This document shows, piece after piece, positions 8,815 through 16,950 of a DNA stretch of 64,000 nt (its first letter is position 1; the number at the start of each line of letters is the position of its first letter). Origin of the DNA: Paenibacillus sinopodophylli (lineage in GTDB: Bacteria > Bacillota > Bacilli > Paenibacillales > Paenibacillaceae); the NCBI RefSeq assembly GCF_005930355.1, contig NZ_VDBO01000001.1, positions 1,089,339-1,153,338 of the forward strand, given 5' to 3'. The notes beneath the pieces were generated by a model that was given only the letters and a program-made list of their open reading frames with translations, was not told the DNA's origin and made no database searches. The position numbers were made by a program, and so were the translations under genes.

Positions 8815-8956
8815 AATAAAGGGACAAAATAATCTTATCGGCGTCGCAAGATGTCGTAGACAACCGCGGAGAAGACTTACGTTTCCCCATAAGCTCTTCA
8901 TCCGGTTTCTCCTCTCCCATGAAAGGAGTCCTTGCAAAAGGACTCCGATTTTTTGT
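8815..8956 (+). ncRNA. candidate iron-responsive small RNA
   Basis: A transcript of about 140 bases is predicted from the promoter at 8778-8808 to an intrinsic terminator. The terminator is a perfect 9-bp stem GGAGTCCTT/AAGGACTCC closed by a GCAA tetraloop, then a run of T. No credible reading frame lies inside. A pyrimidine stretch at 8905-8918 (TTTCTCCTCTCCC) is complementary to Shine-Dalgarno sequences, like the C-rich unpaired regions of the Fur-controlled RNA FsrA of B. subtilis. The role is inferred from the Fur-like box and this stretch. It might instead be an unrelated structured RNA. Confidence 0.45.
8925..8956 (+). terminator. intrinsic terminator of the candidate small RNA
   Basis: Stem 8925-8933 with 8938-8946, GCAA loop, then GATTTTTTG. 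It is one of the strongest terminators in the window, yet no plus-strand protein gene precedes it; the nearest upstream genes run on the other strand. Confidence 0.85.
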
Positions 8957-9099
8957 TTAAATCCTTATATATAAAGGAGTTTCCCGTTATTCTAATTTAC
9001 CACGTCTTGATTTGTCGTTCTATTGTCGTTCGAAATTATTTTGATAAAACAAAGCCTTTCTCTTTGTCCAGCAACATAACTTCTAAATTATATAAAATA

Positions 9100-9138
9100 A
9101 AGTAAAAGAGCCGCAGGGATGTTTTCCCATGCGGCTCT
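9100..9138 (-). terminator. intrinsic terminator of the decayed SOS cassette
   Basis: AGAGCCGC/GCGGCTCT stem with an inner GGGA/TCCC extension (9107-9138), followed on the minus strand by TTTTACTTTATT. It lies 36 bases after the stop of the broken reading frame at 9175-9426. Confidence 0.75.
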
Positions 9139-9174
9139 CATTCATTAGGCCTATATACTTCATTGATGCAACAG

Positions 9175-9426
9175 TTAATCCCATACGTTATGCCACTGCT
9201 TTACAACTGGCGGTTCATGGTCTGTACTCTTTAAAACTCTAAAAGCTACAGCTTTCCTGTCCCACTCTACATAAGACTGCCTGACCAACTCATTAATAGC
9301 TGCTTTGACACGATCCTAGTCACGCTGCGCAAAACGCGCAACCTCAAAGTTGTTCAGTTTAAACCATTCATTACGTTTGAGGCTGAACAGCACCCTCAAT
9401 ATCTTTCTCGCTGTATTATCAAGCAT
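9175..9426 (-). pseudogene. small winged-helix-like protein, broken by an amber codon
   Basis: The frame reads MLDNTARKILRVLFSLKR at the start and ends in KQWHNVWD, 83 residues if codon 37 (TAG, 9316-9318) is read through. The composition, with helices around residues 5-20, 25-36 and 38-52 followed by charged strands, resembles a small winged-helix DNA-binding protein; no family is assigned. Its ATG overlaps the stop of the preceding WYL-like pseudogene by 8 bases, so the two formed an operon. Suppression of the amber codon cannot be excluded but decay is simpler. Confidence 0.55.
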
Positions 9427-9613
9427 GCTGCTTTACCAACTCCACATCAATAACATTAGCAACGTTAAATATGCGAGGGGCATTAGCTGTATGACAATAT
9501 GCTTTTACTCAGCCGTCACGTACTGATTGGACTTGTACAGTACGTATAGTTATGTTGCGATTTCGGTCGTTGTAGATAATCTGTACGGTTCGGCCTATAT
9601 ATTCCCCAATCAT
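9419..9613 (-). pseudogene. WYL-like small protein of an SOS cassette, broken by an opal codon
   Basis: The 64-codon frame starts MIGEYIGRTVQIIYNDRN and ends with RIFNVANVIDVELVKQ. It aligns along its length with the intact protein at 54566-54775: KAYCHTANAPRIFNVANV matches RAFCIDSGAQRVFLAANV. A TGA after VQSVRDG breaks it about half way. GAGGGG precedes the ATG, and two LexA-type boxes lie 17 bases further upstream with the same spacing as at the intact locus. This makes it the remnant of a second SOS cassette whose polymerase gene has been lost. Confidence 0.65.
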
Positions 9614-9630
9614 GCCCCTCACTCTAATGC

Positions 9631-9666
9631 GAATGCTCGTTCTTATTTAAGCCCGAACATTCGTTC
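9631..9666 (-). promoter_or_regulatory. two tandem LexA-type boxes
   Basis: On the minus strand GAACGAATGTTC (9666-9655) and GAACGAGCATTC (9642-9631) lie 24 bases apart. Flanks included, the first fits the Bacillus LexA consensus CGAACRNRYGTTYC at about 12 of 14 positions and the second at about 11. The same pair at the same 24-base spacing precedes the intact cassette at 54.5 kb. Confidence 0.65.
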
Positions 9667-9852
9667 TAGTTCAAGTGTTATTTTTGATTTCGATGTGATA
9701 ATATCTTTAAATCCCAAGCACTTGGAATTTTGAAATAGCAGTGGCGCATACTATTTATTCAATAAAATCTTGTAAAAGTTTGTCGGAAACGATAGGCAAA
9801 ATAGGAAGTATACAGTAAAATAGTCTTAAATTTGATGAAAAGAGGAATATAT

Positions 9853-10668
9853 GTGGGGTTTCTAAAAGTTTTGGGTTGGATATTTGTACCGTATATTATG
9901 ATTTTTGTATCGTGGAAAAAACTACAAGGCTCAGGAAAAGCGTTCGGAATCATATGGGCGACAATTGCTGCTATAGCTGTGTTATCGAATATGGCTAATG
10001 GAGGTTCTGATCAACCAGTAGCAGCTCCCACAACCACCAAAACAGAAGCTGTTACAGATGATAGCTTGAATGAAAAAGAAATTGCTAATAAGAAAGCAGA
10101 GGAAGAAGCAAAGAAGAAAAAAGAGGCTGAAGCACAAGCAGTTAAAGAAGCTGCTGCTAAAGCCGCTGAAGAAAAAGCTAAAGCAAAAGCTGAGGAAGAG
10201 AAATTAAATTTCGGAAACATTGGCATGGATGTTGAAGATTTCAAGCAAGCTTTCAATACGGCATCGGCTGAATTCGACGCTTCTTTTAAGATCAACAATA
10301 TCTCTGTTGAAAAGGGAGAAGTACAAAATATTTTCACAGTAGTGTTTACTGATAATCTTGGTTTAACCGGAACAGTTAATAAAAATGATGGTCTTATTCG
10401 TGAAATTATAATATTGGGGACTGGAGATGGCACAATGGAATCAGGGACTGACTTTATTCTGGCAATGGGTGTCATGATTGCTGCGACTAATCCTACACTG
10501 GCTCAATCTGCAAGAGGTGACATACTTGCGGATTTAGGTCTAATGGATGAAAACGTGGATATACAGAACCTCGATAACTCCACAATTAGGAATGGGATTA
10601 AGTATCACATCACAAGTTCACAAGAAATGGGATTTTGGTTTATAACTTCGGATGCCAACGAAGAATAA
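9853..10668 (+). CDS. membrane-anchored coiled-coil protein of unknown function
   Basis: About 271 residues. An N-terminal hydrophobic segment (FLKVLGWIFVPYIMIFV) and a second one (IIWATIAAIAVLSNM) make a hairpin anchor. A Lys/Glu/Ala-rich coiled coil follows (about residues 70-115), then a globular domain with the pattern FGNIGMDVEDFKQAFN and no family I recognise. The start chosen is GTG at 9853 because AAGAGGA precedes it; an ATG at 9835 and a TTG at 9832 are in frame but lack a ribosome site. It is AT-rich compared with the housekeeping genes and stands alone beside an IS element, which suggests transfer. Confidence 0.6.
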   Translation: MGFLKVLGWIFVPYIMIFVSWKKLQGSGKAFGIIWATIAAIAVLSNMANGGSDQPVAAPTTTKTEAVTDDSLNEKEIANKKAEEEAKKKKEAEAQAVKEAAAKAAEEKAKAKAEEEKLNFGNIGMDVEDFKQAFNTASAEFDASFKINNISVEKGEVQNIFTVVFTDNLGLTGTVNKNDGLIREIIILGTGDGTMESGTDFILAMGVMIAATNPTLAQSARGDILADLGLMDENVDIQNLDNSTIRNGIKYHITSSQEMGFWFITSDANEE

Positions 10669-10818
10669 CAAATTTTACGAGCTCTGAATATTTTATAGTG
10701 AAAAAATAATAGTCCCCGACCAATTTTGAAGTGCTTCCTGTCAAGTAGACAGTGAAAAAAACAAAAAAACGGTTTGGTCTATCCCTCAGTTCAAGTACAG
10801 AGAACTGGGGGATTATTT

Positions 10819-11676
10819 TCATGAAGCAACTCGGCGATACTCATGGGGAGACAAGCCGTTAAGTCGTTCCGTATATCGGTAATTGTTGTAGTATCGAATA
10901 TAATTCCGCACAGCTTCAAGAACTTCGTCGTAGGTATCGTATTTCTTCAAATAAAAGCTTTCTGCCTTGAATGTGCCCCAAAACCGTTCTATAGGCTGGT
11001 TATCCAGACATCGACTCACACGAGACATGCTCGTAGTAAAACCGTATATCATCTTCAAACGATTGTATTCATGCGAGGTGTACTGGAAACCTCGATCACT
11101 ATGGAGAAGTGGCGTTACCCCACGGTTCTTCCTATACGCCTTCTTCACCGTATCCATGACCAGTTTGTTATTGTTGGAGGGACTAAGCACCCATGATACG
11201 AGGGAGTTGTCGTACACATCAATAATCGCGCTCAAATAGGATTTACGACCGTTCCCATACTTCAATTCTGTGACATCTGTACACCACTTCCTATTCGGAG
11301 CAGCCGCTTGAAATTCACGGTTCATTACGTTTTCGGTGACATGTTTTTCCGTAGCTCTCACGTAGCTTGGACGCTTCCTGCGAATCACTGCTTTCAATCC
11401 GAGAGCTCTCATGATCCGGTAGTATCGTTTTTTGTTGTCACTCTTTTTACGTTTACGGTTCAATTGGATGCACATTTGACGATAACCCAGTATCCCTTTT
11501 CGCTTGTCATAGTGAAGCTTCACTTCTTTTGCTCGTGCAAGATGTTCAAGTTCTCGTTTAGACGGCTTCCACTTTAGCCATTTATAATAGGCAGATCTGG
11601 CGACTTTAGCAAGCTGACATAGCGCTAGGATGGCATAGCCCTTCTCGGTGTGCAGTTCTTGAATGGCTTGATACAA
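10819..11676 (-). CDS. IS3-family transposase OrfB (DDE integrase)
   Basis: Catalytic part of the transposase, 285 residues. An HTH_21 region at the N-terminus (YYKWLKWKPSKRE) precedes an rve integrase core with the complete DDE triad: Asp in WCTDVTELKYG, Asp in LLHSDRGFQYTS and Glu in PIERFWGTFKAE. In active elements OrfB is made as an OrfAB fusion by a -1 frameshift. Here the broken orfA upstream should prevent that, so the element is probably immobile although this frame is intact. Confidence 0.88.
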   Translation of the reverse strand: MYQAIQELHTEKGYAILALCQLAKVARSAYYKWLKWKPSKRELEHLARAKEVKLHYDKRKGILGYRQMCIQLNRKRKKSDNKKRYYRIMRALGLKAVIRRKRPSYVRATEKHVTENVMNREFQAAAPNRKWCTDVTELKYGNGRKSYLSAIIDVYDNSLVSWVLSPSNNNKLVMDTVKKAYRKNRGVTPLLHSDRGFQYTSHEYNRLKMIYGFTTSMSRVSRCLDNQPIERFWGTFKAESFYLKKYDTYDEVLEAVRNYIRYYNNYRYTERLNGLSPHEYRRVAS

Positions 11677-11696
11677 GTCTACATGTCGAACGAAGG

Positions 11697-12197
11697 TTAG
11701 CGTGTATTTTTTCGCCGGATCTCTGCCAACTTTTTTTCGAAGGCATTCTCCATTTCTAAGTACGCGTTGCGCGCTTCTAGCTCCTTGTTTCGAAGTTTAA
11801 GACGCTCCGTATCATCGAGTTCCTCCAACAGGCTTATTGCGACCACGATGATCCCTAAGAGCCGCTTCACTACCCGATTGATATTTACGAACCCATGCGT
11901 ACACCTGTTAGTAGGACACATCGTATTTCTTCATGGCTTTCTGATAATCCAACTGATTTGCAAGGGTATACTGTGCAATTTCAATGCGCTCTTCAAAAGT
12001 GGTTTTACGTCCTCTAATCCTTCAAAACCCTCTGCTTCATATTTCCTTATCCAATCCTTGACTGTTGCTTTGTCGACCCCAAGTTGTTTCGCTTCATAAT
12101 GAGGATTTGAATCATCCTGCAGGCATCTTTTTACAACGTCTAGTTTTACATCTAATGTAATTGGACTCCTTTTCGACAACAAAAAAACTCCCATCAT
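11697..12197 (-). pseudogene. IS3-family OrfA with two frameshifts and a stop
   Basis: DNA-binding subunit of the transposase. The first part (MMGVFLLSKRSP to FEGLED, ending near 12025) is a normal helix-turn-helix. A base is then missing after GAGGAC, so the frame slips. The original frame can be followed as KTTFEERIEIAQYTLAN to DVSY, where CAA has become TAA (11908-11910). It continues as QVYAWVRKYQ and is shifted back by an extra G near 11825 into the leucine-zipper end (LRNKELEARNAYLEMENAF). Three separate lesions show long neglect. Confidence 0.85.
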
Positions 12198-12272
12198 GGT
12201 AGCAGAAGAAGTTTTGTTTTTTCTACTGTCTACTATGATGGTAGCATATCATTTTTGGCCGATGGGCTTTTA

Positions 12273-13481
12273 TTACGGGTTTACAACATCATACTCATTT
12301 ACTTCAAAAGTAAGTATCTTATCAAAAACAATATATTCTGTGCGAGCTTTAAATGGTCCCATATTCCAAGTCTTATTAAATCCATATCGTTCTTTACCAA
12401 TACCGGCATCCTTATTGTCGTACCATTCAATAAAGTTATTCAATTCTGACATAGATAAATCATATTCTTTTTCAATACCATTGGTCATTGTAATTACCAA
12501 GATAGCTCTACCTAATTTTTCAGTAATACTTAACTTCTCTAACGATGACGATATACCTCCAGTTTTTCCAGTTGTACCACCTACTACATAAATATCTTTA
12601 TTTAGTAAAACTGCTCCAACTTGAAACTTAAGTGAGGATAATGTAAACGGAGTTCCCCAAGTATTAGTTAATGTATTATAAACATTAACCAAGCTAGTCT
12701 CACTTGACCCAAAAAAATATATATCACTATCCTTAATTACTACGGCTGGAGCATTTAACTTATTAGGAGATTCTGCTAAATTCGTCCAACTATTATCTTG
12801 CGGATTATACTCCGAAAATGCGTAATTATTAAATCCACTAACATAAAATTTACCTTCTAATTGAGCAACTCCTATCGCACCACCAACACTTGGAATGGGG
12901 CTAAGCGTGGTCCAACCATTAGTTAATGGATTGTACGACTCCACTGTTGTCAGATTTGCATTAGATTGATTTGTTCCACCAAACACATATATCTTTCCAT
13001 CATAAACATCAGTACCTACCCATGCCTTTGCAGAAGTAAGATTAGTACCTGTTGTCCATATATTCGTTTCAGGATCGTAAATTTCCATTTTTGCTACTCT
13101 TGTAAGTACGCCAGAAACGAAGTTATATCCCCCCAAAACATATATCTTATTGTTTAGTACTACCGCAGAAGCAGCAGATCTAGCAGTAGGCATAGCTTGT
13201 TTAGTATCCCATTGATCAGTTGCTGGATCATAAACATAAGAAGTATTACTAGTTGGACCTGAGGCTGAACCTGTTCCATTTCCATTTGTCCCTCCAAAAA
13301 CATAAAGCTTTCCTTGATATTCTACTGTGGCAGCTCCAGCACGTTTATCAGGCATACTAGCTTTATCTGACCAACTATAAATTAATTCTGCTGCATATGC
13401 ACTTGTAGTAGATAAAAGAAAACAAAAAGCCAAACTTATAACTAATAAAACTTTAAAAGAATAATTTTTAAATAAATTCAT
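12273..13481 (-). CDS. secreted Kelch-repeat protein
   Basis: A signal peptide (about 1-30, SLAFCFLLSTTSAYAAE) precedes about six Kelch motifs (YVFGGTNGNG, YVLGGYN, YVFGGTNQ, YVSGFNN, YFFGSSE, YVVGGTTG) spaced near 50 residues, which should form a beta-propeller. Residues about 325-402 form a separate C-terminal domain (GRAILVITMTNGIEKEYDLS, then IVFDKILTFEVNEY). I believe this tail also ends other secreted Paenibacillus proteins, but that is memory and not shown here. AGGAGTG precedes the ATG. Ligand and role are unknown; the gene is AT-rich and sits between two IS remnants. Confidence 0.75.
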   Translation of the reverse strand: MNLFKNYSFKVLLVISLAFCFLLSTTSAYAAELIYSWSDKASMPDKRAGAATVEYQGKLYVFGGTNGNGTGSASGPTSNTSYVYDPATDQWDTKQAMPTARSAASAVVLNNKIYVLGGYNFVSGVLTRVAKMEIYDPETNIWTTGTNLTSAKAWVGTDVYDGKIYVFGGTNQSNANLTTVESYNPLTNGWTTLSPIPSVGGAIGVAQLEGKFYVSGFNNYAFSEYNPQDNSWTNLAESPNKLNAPAVVIKDSDIYFFGSSETSLVNVYNTLTNTWGTPFTLSSLKFQVGAVLLNKDIYVVGGTTGKTGGISSSLEKLSITEKLGRAILVITMTNGIEKEYDLSMSELNNFIEWYDNKDAGIGKERYGFNKTWNMGPFKARTEYIVFDKILTFEVNEYDVVNP

Positions 13482-13582
13482 GGTTTTATCACTCCTCTGA
13501 TTAATAAAACAATCCTATATTAAATATTAAAAAAGAAACAGTCTGTTTATCTACAAAATATTACAATAGACTGAAAGGTTAT

Positions 13583-13620
13583 TAAAAATAAAACCTCACC
13601 AACCTTGACGGTCAGTGAGG
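13583..13620 (-). terminator. intrinsic terminator between the IS256 remnant and the Kelch gene
   Basis: CCTCAC/GTGAGG stem with inner TTGAC/GTCA pairing (13594-13620), followed on the minus strand by TTTTATTTTTAAT. It would end transcription coming from the transposase remnant. Confidence 0.6.
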
Positions 13621-13624
13621 TCTG

Positions 13625-14483
13625 TCAATAATTTTGTTTAAACTCTTTTAAAAGTAAGCCCCCGAGAGGGCTATTCCTCTTGCGTAGATGGTGTCCGACC
13701 CGATCTGGGAAGAAAACAGAGAGTTGGAGAAGCATCTGACCCCAGTTTTGGACCCGACCTGTCCACTTGCGACTGACTTTTATGGTGGCGAGATAAAACA
13801 TTTTAAGCAGGGGTTCATCGAAAGGGAAGATACTTTTTCCATTTGTTACTTTGCGAAGCTGACGATGGTAGCTCTCGGTAATGTTTGTGATGTAGATCAG
13901 CATGCGAATCTCAGGCGGATACTCAAAGAAAGTTTCCAGCTCATCCCAGTGATTAAGCCAGGAACGGATGATGAGTGGGTACTTCGTTCCCTACAATTCC
14001 TCGAAGCGATCAAGCACTGCTAAGACTGCTCCATCTGTTGTTTCTTTTTAGATGAGCTTAAGATTGGCTGTCACCTTCTTGAGATCTTAGTAGGATACAT
14101 ACCGAGTAGAATTACGCATCTAATGGATGATACACTTCTGAATTTCAATCTGTGGATAGCAGGCGGAAATGGCCTGAGAGAAGCCTGTCAGGTTGTCGAT
14201 ACAAGTGATGAGGATATCTTGAACTCCACGGTTTTTCAGCTCATTCAGCACGCTAAGCCAAAATTTAGTGGACTCATTCTCGCTGATCCACAAGCCTAAG
14301 ACATCTTTGTTTCCATCCAAATCGATGCCCCTCACCATGTATGCAGCCTTGTTTACAATTGCCAGTCTTACTTCACTTTAAAGTGAATGGCATTCAAAAA
14401 TACGACGGCGTACACACTCTGCAACGGCCGACTCTGCCACTCTTTCATGAGGTGAACGATCTTGTTAGTCACAGTGGTTAAGA
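13625..14483 (-). pseudogene. IS256-family transposase, truncated and frameshifted
   Basis: Fragments of a mutator-type transposase can be read in order on the minus strand: TNKIVHLMKEWQSRPLQSVY, then AIHFKVK broken by TAA in place of CAA, then MVRGIDLDGNKDVLGLW after a frameshift. A stretch with several stops (14120-13900) follows, and then RQLRKVTNGKSIF and KWTGRVQNWGQMLLQ to the natural C-terminus. The N-terminal part is missing where an IS3 fragment abuts near 14483. Not functional. Confidence 0.85.
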
Positions 14484-15031
14484 AATACAAGGCGACAACG
14501 AATGCTAAACACAATCTACCTGTTGCCGATAATCTTCTCAATCAAAATTTTAAAACCAAGAAACCATGCGAGAAATGGCTGATTAATATTAGATACATTG
14601 CAACTGATGAAGGTTGGATCTACCTCGCGGAAGTTATAGATCTGCATGGCCGATTCATCGTAGGTTAGGCTATGAATAGCCGTAAGAAGACTTAGATCGT
14701 ATCTTCTACATTATCCGAGTAGGTGCAGTAAAAGGCTTGAACGTCCCTTCGGATTGTGTTGTTCAATATGCCAGCAAGAAATACCAGTGTCTCCTAAAAG
14801 AAACACGATTTCGTCTGCAGCATGAGTCTCAAAAGTGATTGCTACGATAATGCACCCATTGAATCTTTTTGGGGGAAACTCAAAATAGAATGGCTTAATA
14901 AGCGTAAATATAAGACGAGAGCTGAGGCTAAAAAGGCTGTTTTTGAATATATTGAGCTGTTTTACAACCCACGGAGAACGCATTCCTCCAACGGTTACTT
15001 CACGTCACTACAACTTTTCTTGACGGTTTAA
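14484..15031 (+). pseudogene. IS3-group OrfB remnant
   Basis: Plus-strand fragments match an IS3-group transposase: KYKATTNAKHNLPVADNLLN, then EKWLINIRYIATDEGW. In this last block the first catalytic Asp (DITY in active relatives) has become Asn (NIRY). After a TAG at GRFIVG the frame is scrambled until MSLKSDCYDNAPIESFWGKL, which keeps the catalytic Glu, and FYNPRRTHSSNGY. The start is lost at the junction with the IS256 remnant. Confidence 0.82.
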
Positions 15032-15157
15032 TGATTAGACTAACGGTTGTACTGAGGCTTTCTTGCTGTCTACTTTATTAAGTCAAGGTCAACATCACGC
15101 TCACCGACATGGGTAAACACACATATATTGAAGCATACGATTCGGGAGGTTACGGCT

Positions 15158-15397
15158 ATGGAGAACAATAAGGATTTACGGGAGATCGAAATTGCTAAAT
15201 TGGCATTTATCGGCGCTTCAATTGCTACGTTAGGTGACGGCATAGCAGCGCTGGCAGCCGGGCTTGAGTTAGAATCTTTAGAAAAGAATTATCAAATTCA
15301 AAGTAACAGCCGTCAAACTCCCGGCGTAGATTCAACTAAAATTCAACTCGATTATTTTATAAACGAGCTAGTCCAAATTCGAAATTTCGTTAGATAA
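15158..15397 (+). CDS. small protein of unknown function (79 residues)
   Basis: The start is the ATG of MENNKDLREIEIAKLAFIGA, which has GGGAGG 9 bases before it; an ATG ten codons earlier has no site. A charged N-terminus is followed by an Ala/Gly-rich hydrophobic helix (LAFIGASIATLGDGIAALAA), a linker, and an amphipathic C-terminal helix. It might bind membranes or form a small helical bundle. No family recognised. It follows the IS remnants and precedes a pseudogene. Confidence 0.55.
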   Translation: MENNKDLREIEIAKLAFIGASIATLGDGIAALAAGLELESLEKNYQIQSNSRQTPGVDSTKIQLDYFINELVQIRNFVR

Positions 15398-15459
15398 TTA
15401 GTTGGATATATATTTGTTTGCGTTAGATTTTTACAACAGCGTGACGTAAGGAGGATCAC

Positions 15460-15970
15460 ATGCAAGGGATCATTTCGAAAGTAAACGGCATGTCACTCTG
15501 GCATCTTGTTCAAGGTCAGGGTATTCCAATTGTACTTTTACATGGGGGGTCCAGGCGCGTATGATTATTTAGATGCTGTGGCTGAGGTATTGGAAGATCG
15601 TTGTTCTCAAATTGTTCGCTATGAGCAACGAGGAAGCTTGTGTTCAGAAAAAACGAGTTTCTATGATATTGAGACCTTTATTGAAAACTTAGAGCAGTTA
15701 AGGATTCATGTAAATGTGAAAAGCTCGGTTGTATGTGGACATTTTTGGGGAGCAACATTGGCCTTAGCATAATGACTACCGTACAAACAAACTTAACAGA
15801 ATGGCTCCCAATGAACGGTGAAGAAAGAAAACATACACAAGAACGATTACGTGAACGAGCTTGCATCCCGTTTGCAAAACAGCGAAATTGCATTAATTCC
15901 TAATACTGCTCATTATCCCTAGCTTGATCATTCTGATACGTTAAGAAAGCACATTAACAAGTTTTTATTC
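15460..15970 (+). pseudogene. alpha/beta hydrolase, frameshifted and internally deleted
   Basis: TAAGGAGG precedes the ATG at 15460. The product begins MQGIISKVNGMSLWHLVQG and reaches the oxyanion region HGGP, where an extra G in a run of six (15545-15550) shifts the frame. The second frame continues AYDYLDAVAEVLEDR to CGHFWGATLALA and stops. In relatives the nucleophile motif is GHSWGG or GHSWGA; here Ser has become Phe. Further on, NELASRLQNSEIALIPNTAH is the end of the same fold in another frame. The gene is dead in at least three ways. Confidence 0.8.
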
Positions 15971-16639
15971 AGACAACTTTTGAAATGCATTTATTATTTT
16001 AGGAATTTCCGTTAAATCATCACAAGTCGCATCTGGATAGCTACTTGAAATGTCTTTACTTTTGAAGATGGTTCGCATCCCCATTTCTTTCGAAGGTACG
16101 ATATCAGCCTTTAAGTTATCCCCAATAAAAACGGATCGTTCAGCTAGGGAGTTTAAATTTGAAAGTGACAAACGAAATATAGCATGGTCAGGCTTTCGCA
16201 AATTTACAGCTTCCGATATGACAATATCATCGAATAGTTCCATAATTCCAAGGGAAATCATTTTATTTCTTTGAAAAAACTCCCTGCCGTTTGTTATCAT
16301 ACCTAGCTTGTATCCCCTTTGCTTTAATGTACATAGCATCTCATTTAAGCCAGGGAATCCAATACTATACAAATGAAAGTTATTATTTAGATCTTCCAGC
16401 AGTACAGAATATAATGTGCTCTCTAAATTAAAAATATTTATCAACTTTCTATAGACATCCTCTTTAGGCATTACAATGTTATTGTATTCAGTAAATTTTT
16501 CGATAAATTCGTTCTCTTCAGTGATGAATTGATGTAATGAAAACCTTGCATACTGATATTTTGCAAAGTTAATCAATGACTGATCTTTATTCAGTAAAGT
16601 CTGGTCCAGATCGAAAATAACTGTATCAATTCCCCCCAA
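15965..16639 (-). CDS. HAD-family phosphatase
   Basis: Predicted phosphohydrolase, 224 residues. Motif I is DTVIFDLDQTLLN (nucleophile Asp near residue 10), motif II is the Thr of GMITNGREFF, and motifs III/IV are LRKPD and VFIGDNLKADI. The helical cap between about 20 and 85 places it in the YjjG/2-haloacid dehalogenase-like subgroup. A second member of the same subgroup is at 56437-57114; the two align along their length, with shared FQ..N, LRKPD.AIF and VFIGD blocks. Substrate unknown. Confidence 0.82.
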   Translation of the reverse strand: MGGIDTVIFDLDQTLLNKDQSLINFAKYQYARFSLHQFITEENEFIEKFTEYNNIVMPKEDVYRKLINIFNLESTLYSVLLEDLNNNFHLYSIGFPGLNEMLCTLKQRGYKLGMITNGREFFQRNKMISLGIMELFDDIVISEAVNLRKPDHAIFRLSLSNLNSLAERSVFIGDNLKADIVPSKEMGMRTIFKSKDISSSYPDATCDDLTEIPKIINAFQKLSE

Positions 16640-16713
16640 GTCAATACCCTCCCATAGTTCACTACTGCGCTGCTATTACATAAGACAAATGATGTCTTTT
16701 ATCGAAATGTAAA

Positions 16714-16797
16714 AACTTATAAGTTTGTTAGATTATAAAGGTCTTATATTTCACCGTCAAAGCTACTTCAGCATCCAAGGACGCCGAAGGCGTTTTT
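16714..16797 (+). repeat. dispersed repeat, copy B, ending in a terminator hairpin
   Basis: Positions 16714-16783 repeat 4985-5055. The shared core is CTTATATTTCACCGTCAAAG, preceded by a TTATAAGTTTG block. It runs into ACGCC/GGCGT with a GAA loop (16781-16793) and then TTTTTG, a plus-strand terminator shape. No plus-strand gene precedes it closely; it occupies the gap upstream of the minus-strand HAD gene. Confidence 0.65.
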
Positions 16798-16950
16798 GTT
16801 TGTGTGTTACTTATCTGTCATAAGTTTTAGAATTAGCCCTAACAAACATTCTACCTCATTTTTTAAATTCAGAGAGAAATAATCAAATAAAGTGTACAAT
16901 AGGGAGATGACCTACGGTTACGTTGCAAAAATAGATGATGAGGTGTTCCA

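Larger units (their letters stand above)
10732..12245 (-). mobile_element. IS3-family (IS150-like) insertion sequence, inactivated
   Basis: A 1.5 kb element bounded by imperfect inverted repeats of about 35 bases that begin TGCTTCC on the left and TGCTACC on the right and share AGTAGACAGT followed by an A-rich stretch. It contains a damaged orfA and an intact orfB. No target-site duplication is evident at these ends (left flank GAAG, right flank TATC), in keeping with an old copy. Confidence 0.85.

Noticed and set aside
9527-9733. A 68-residue plus-strand frame over the LexA boxes.
   Set aside because: The opposite strand holds boxes, ribosome site and a WYL-like frame with homology; this one has no site and no recognisable content.
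10728-12249. Search for a target-site duplication of the IS3 element.
   Set aside because: The flanks (GAAG on the left, TATC on the right) do not match, so none is claimed.
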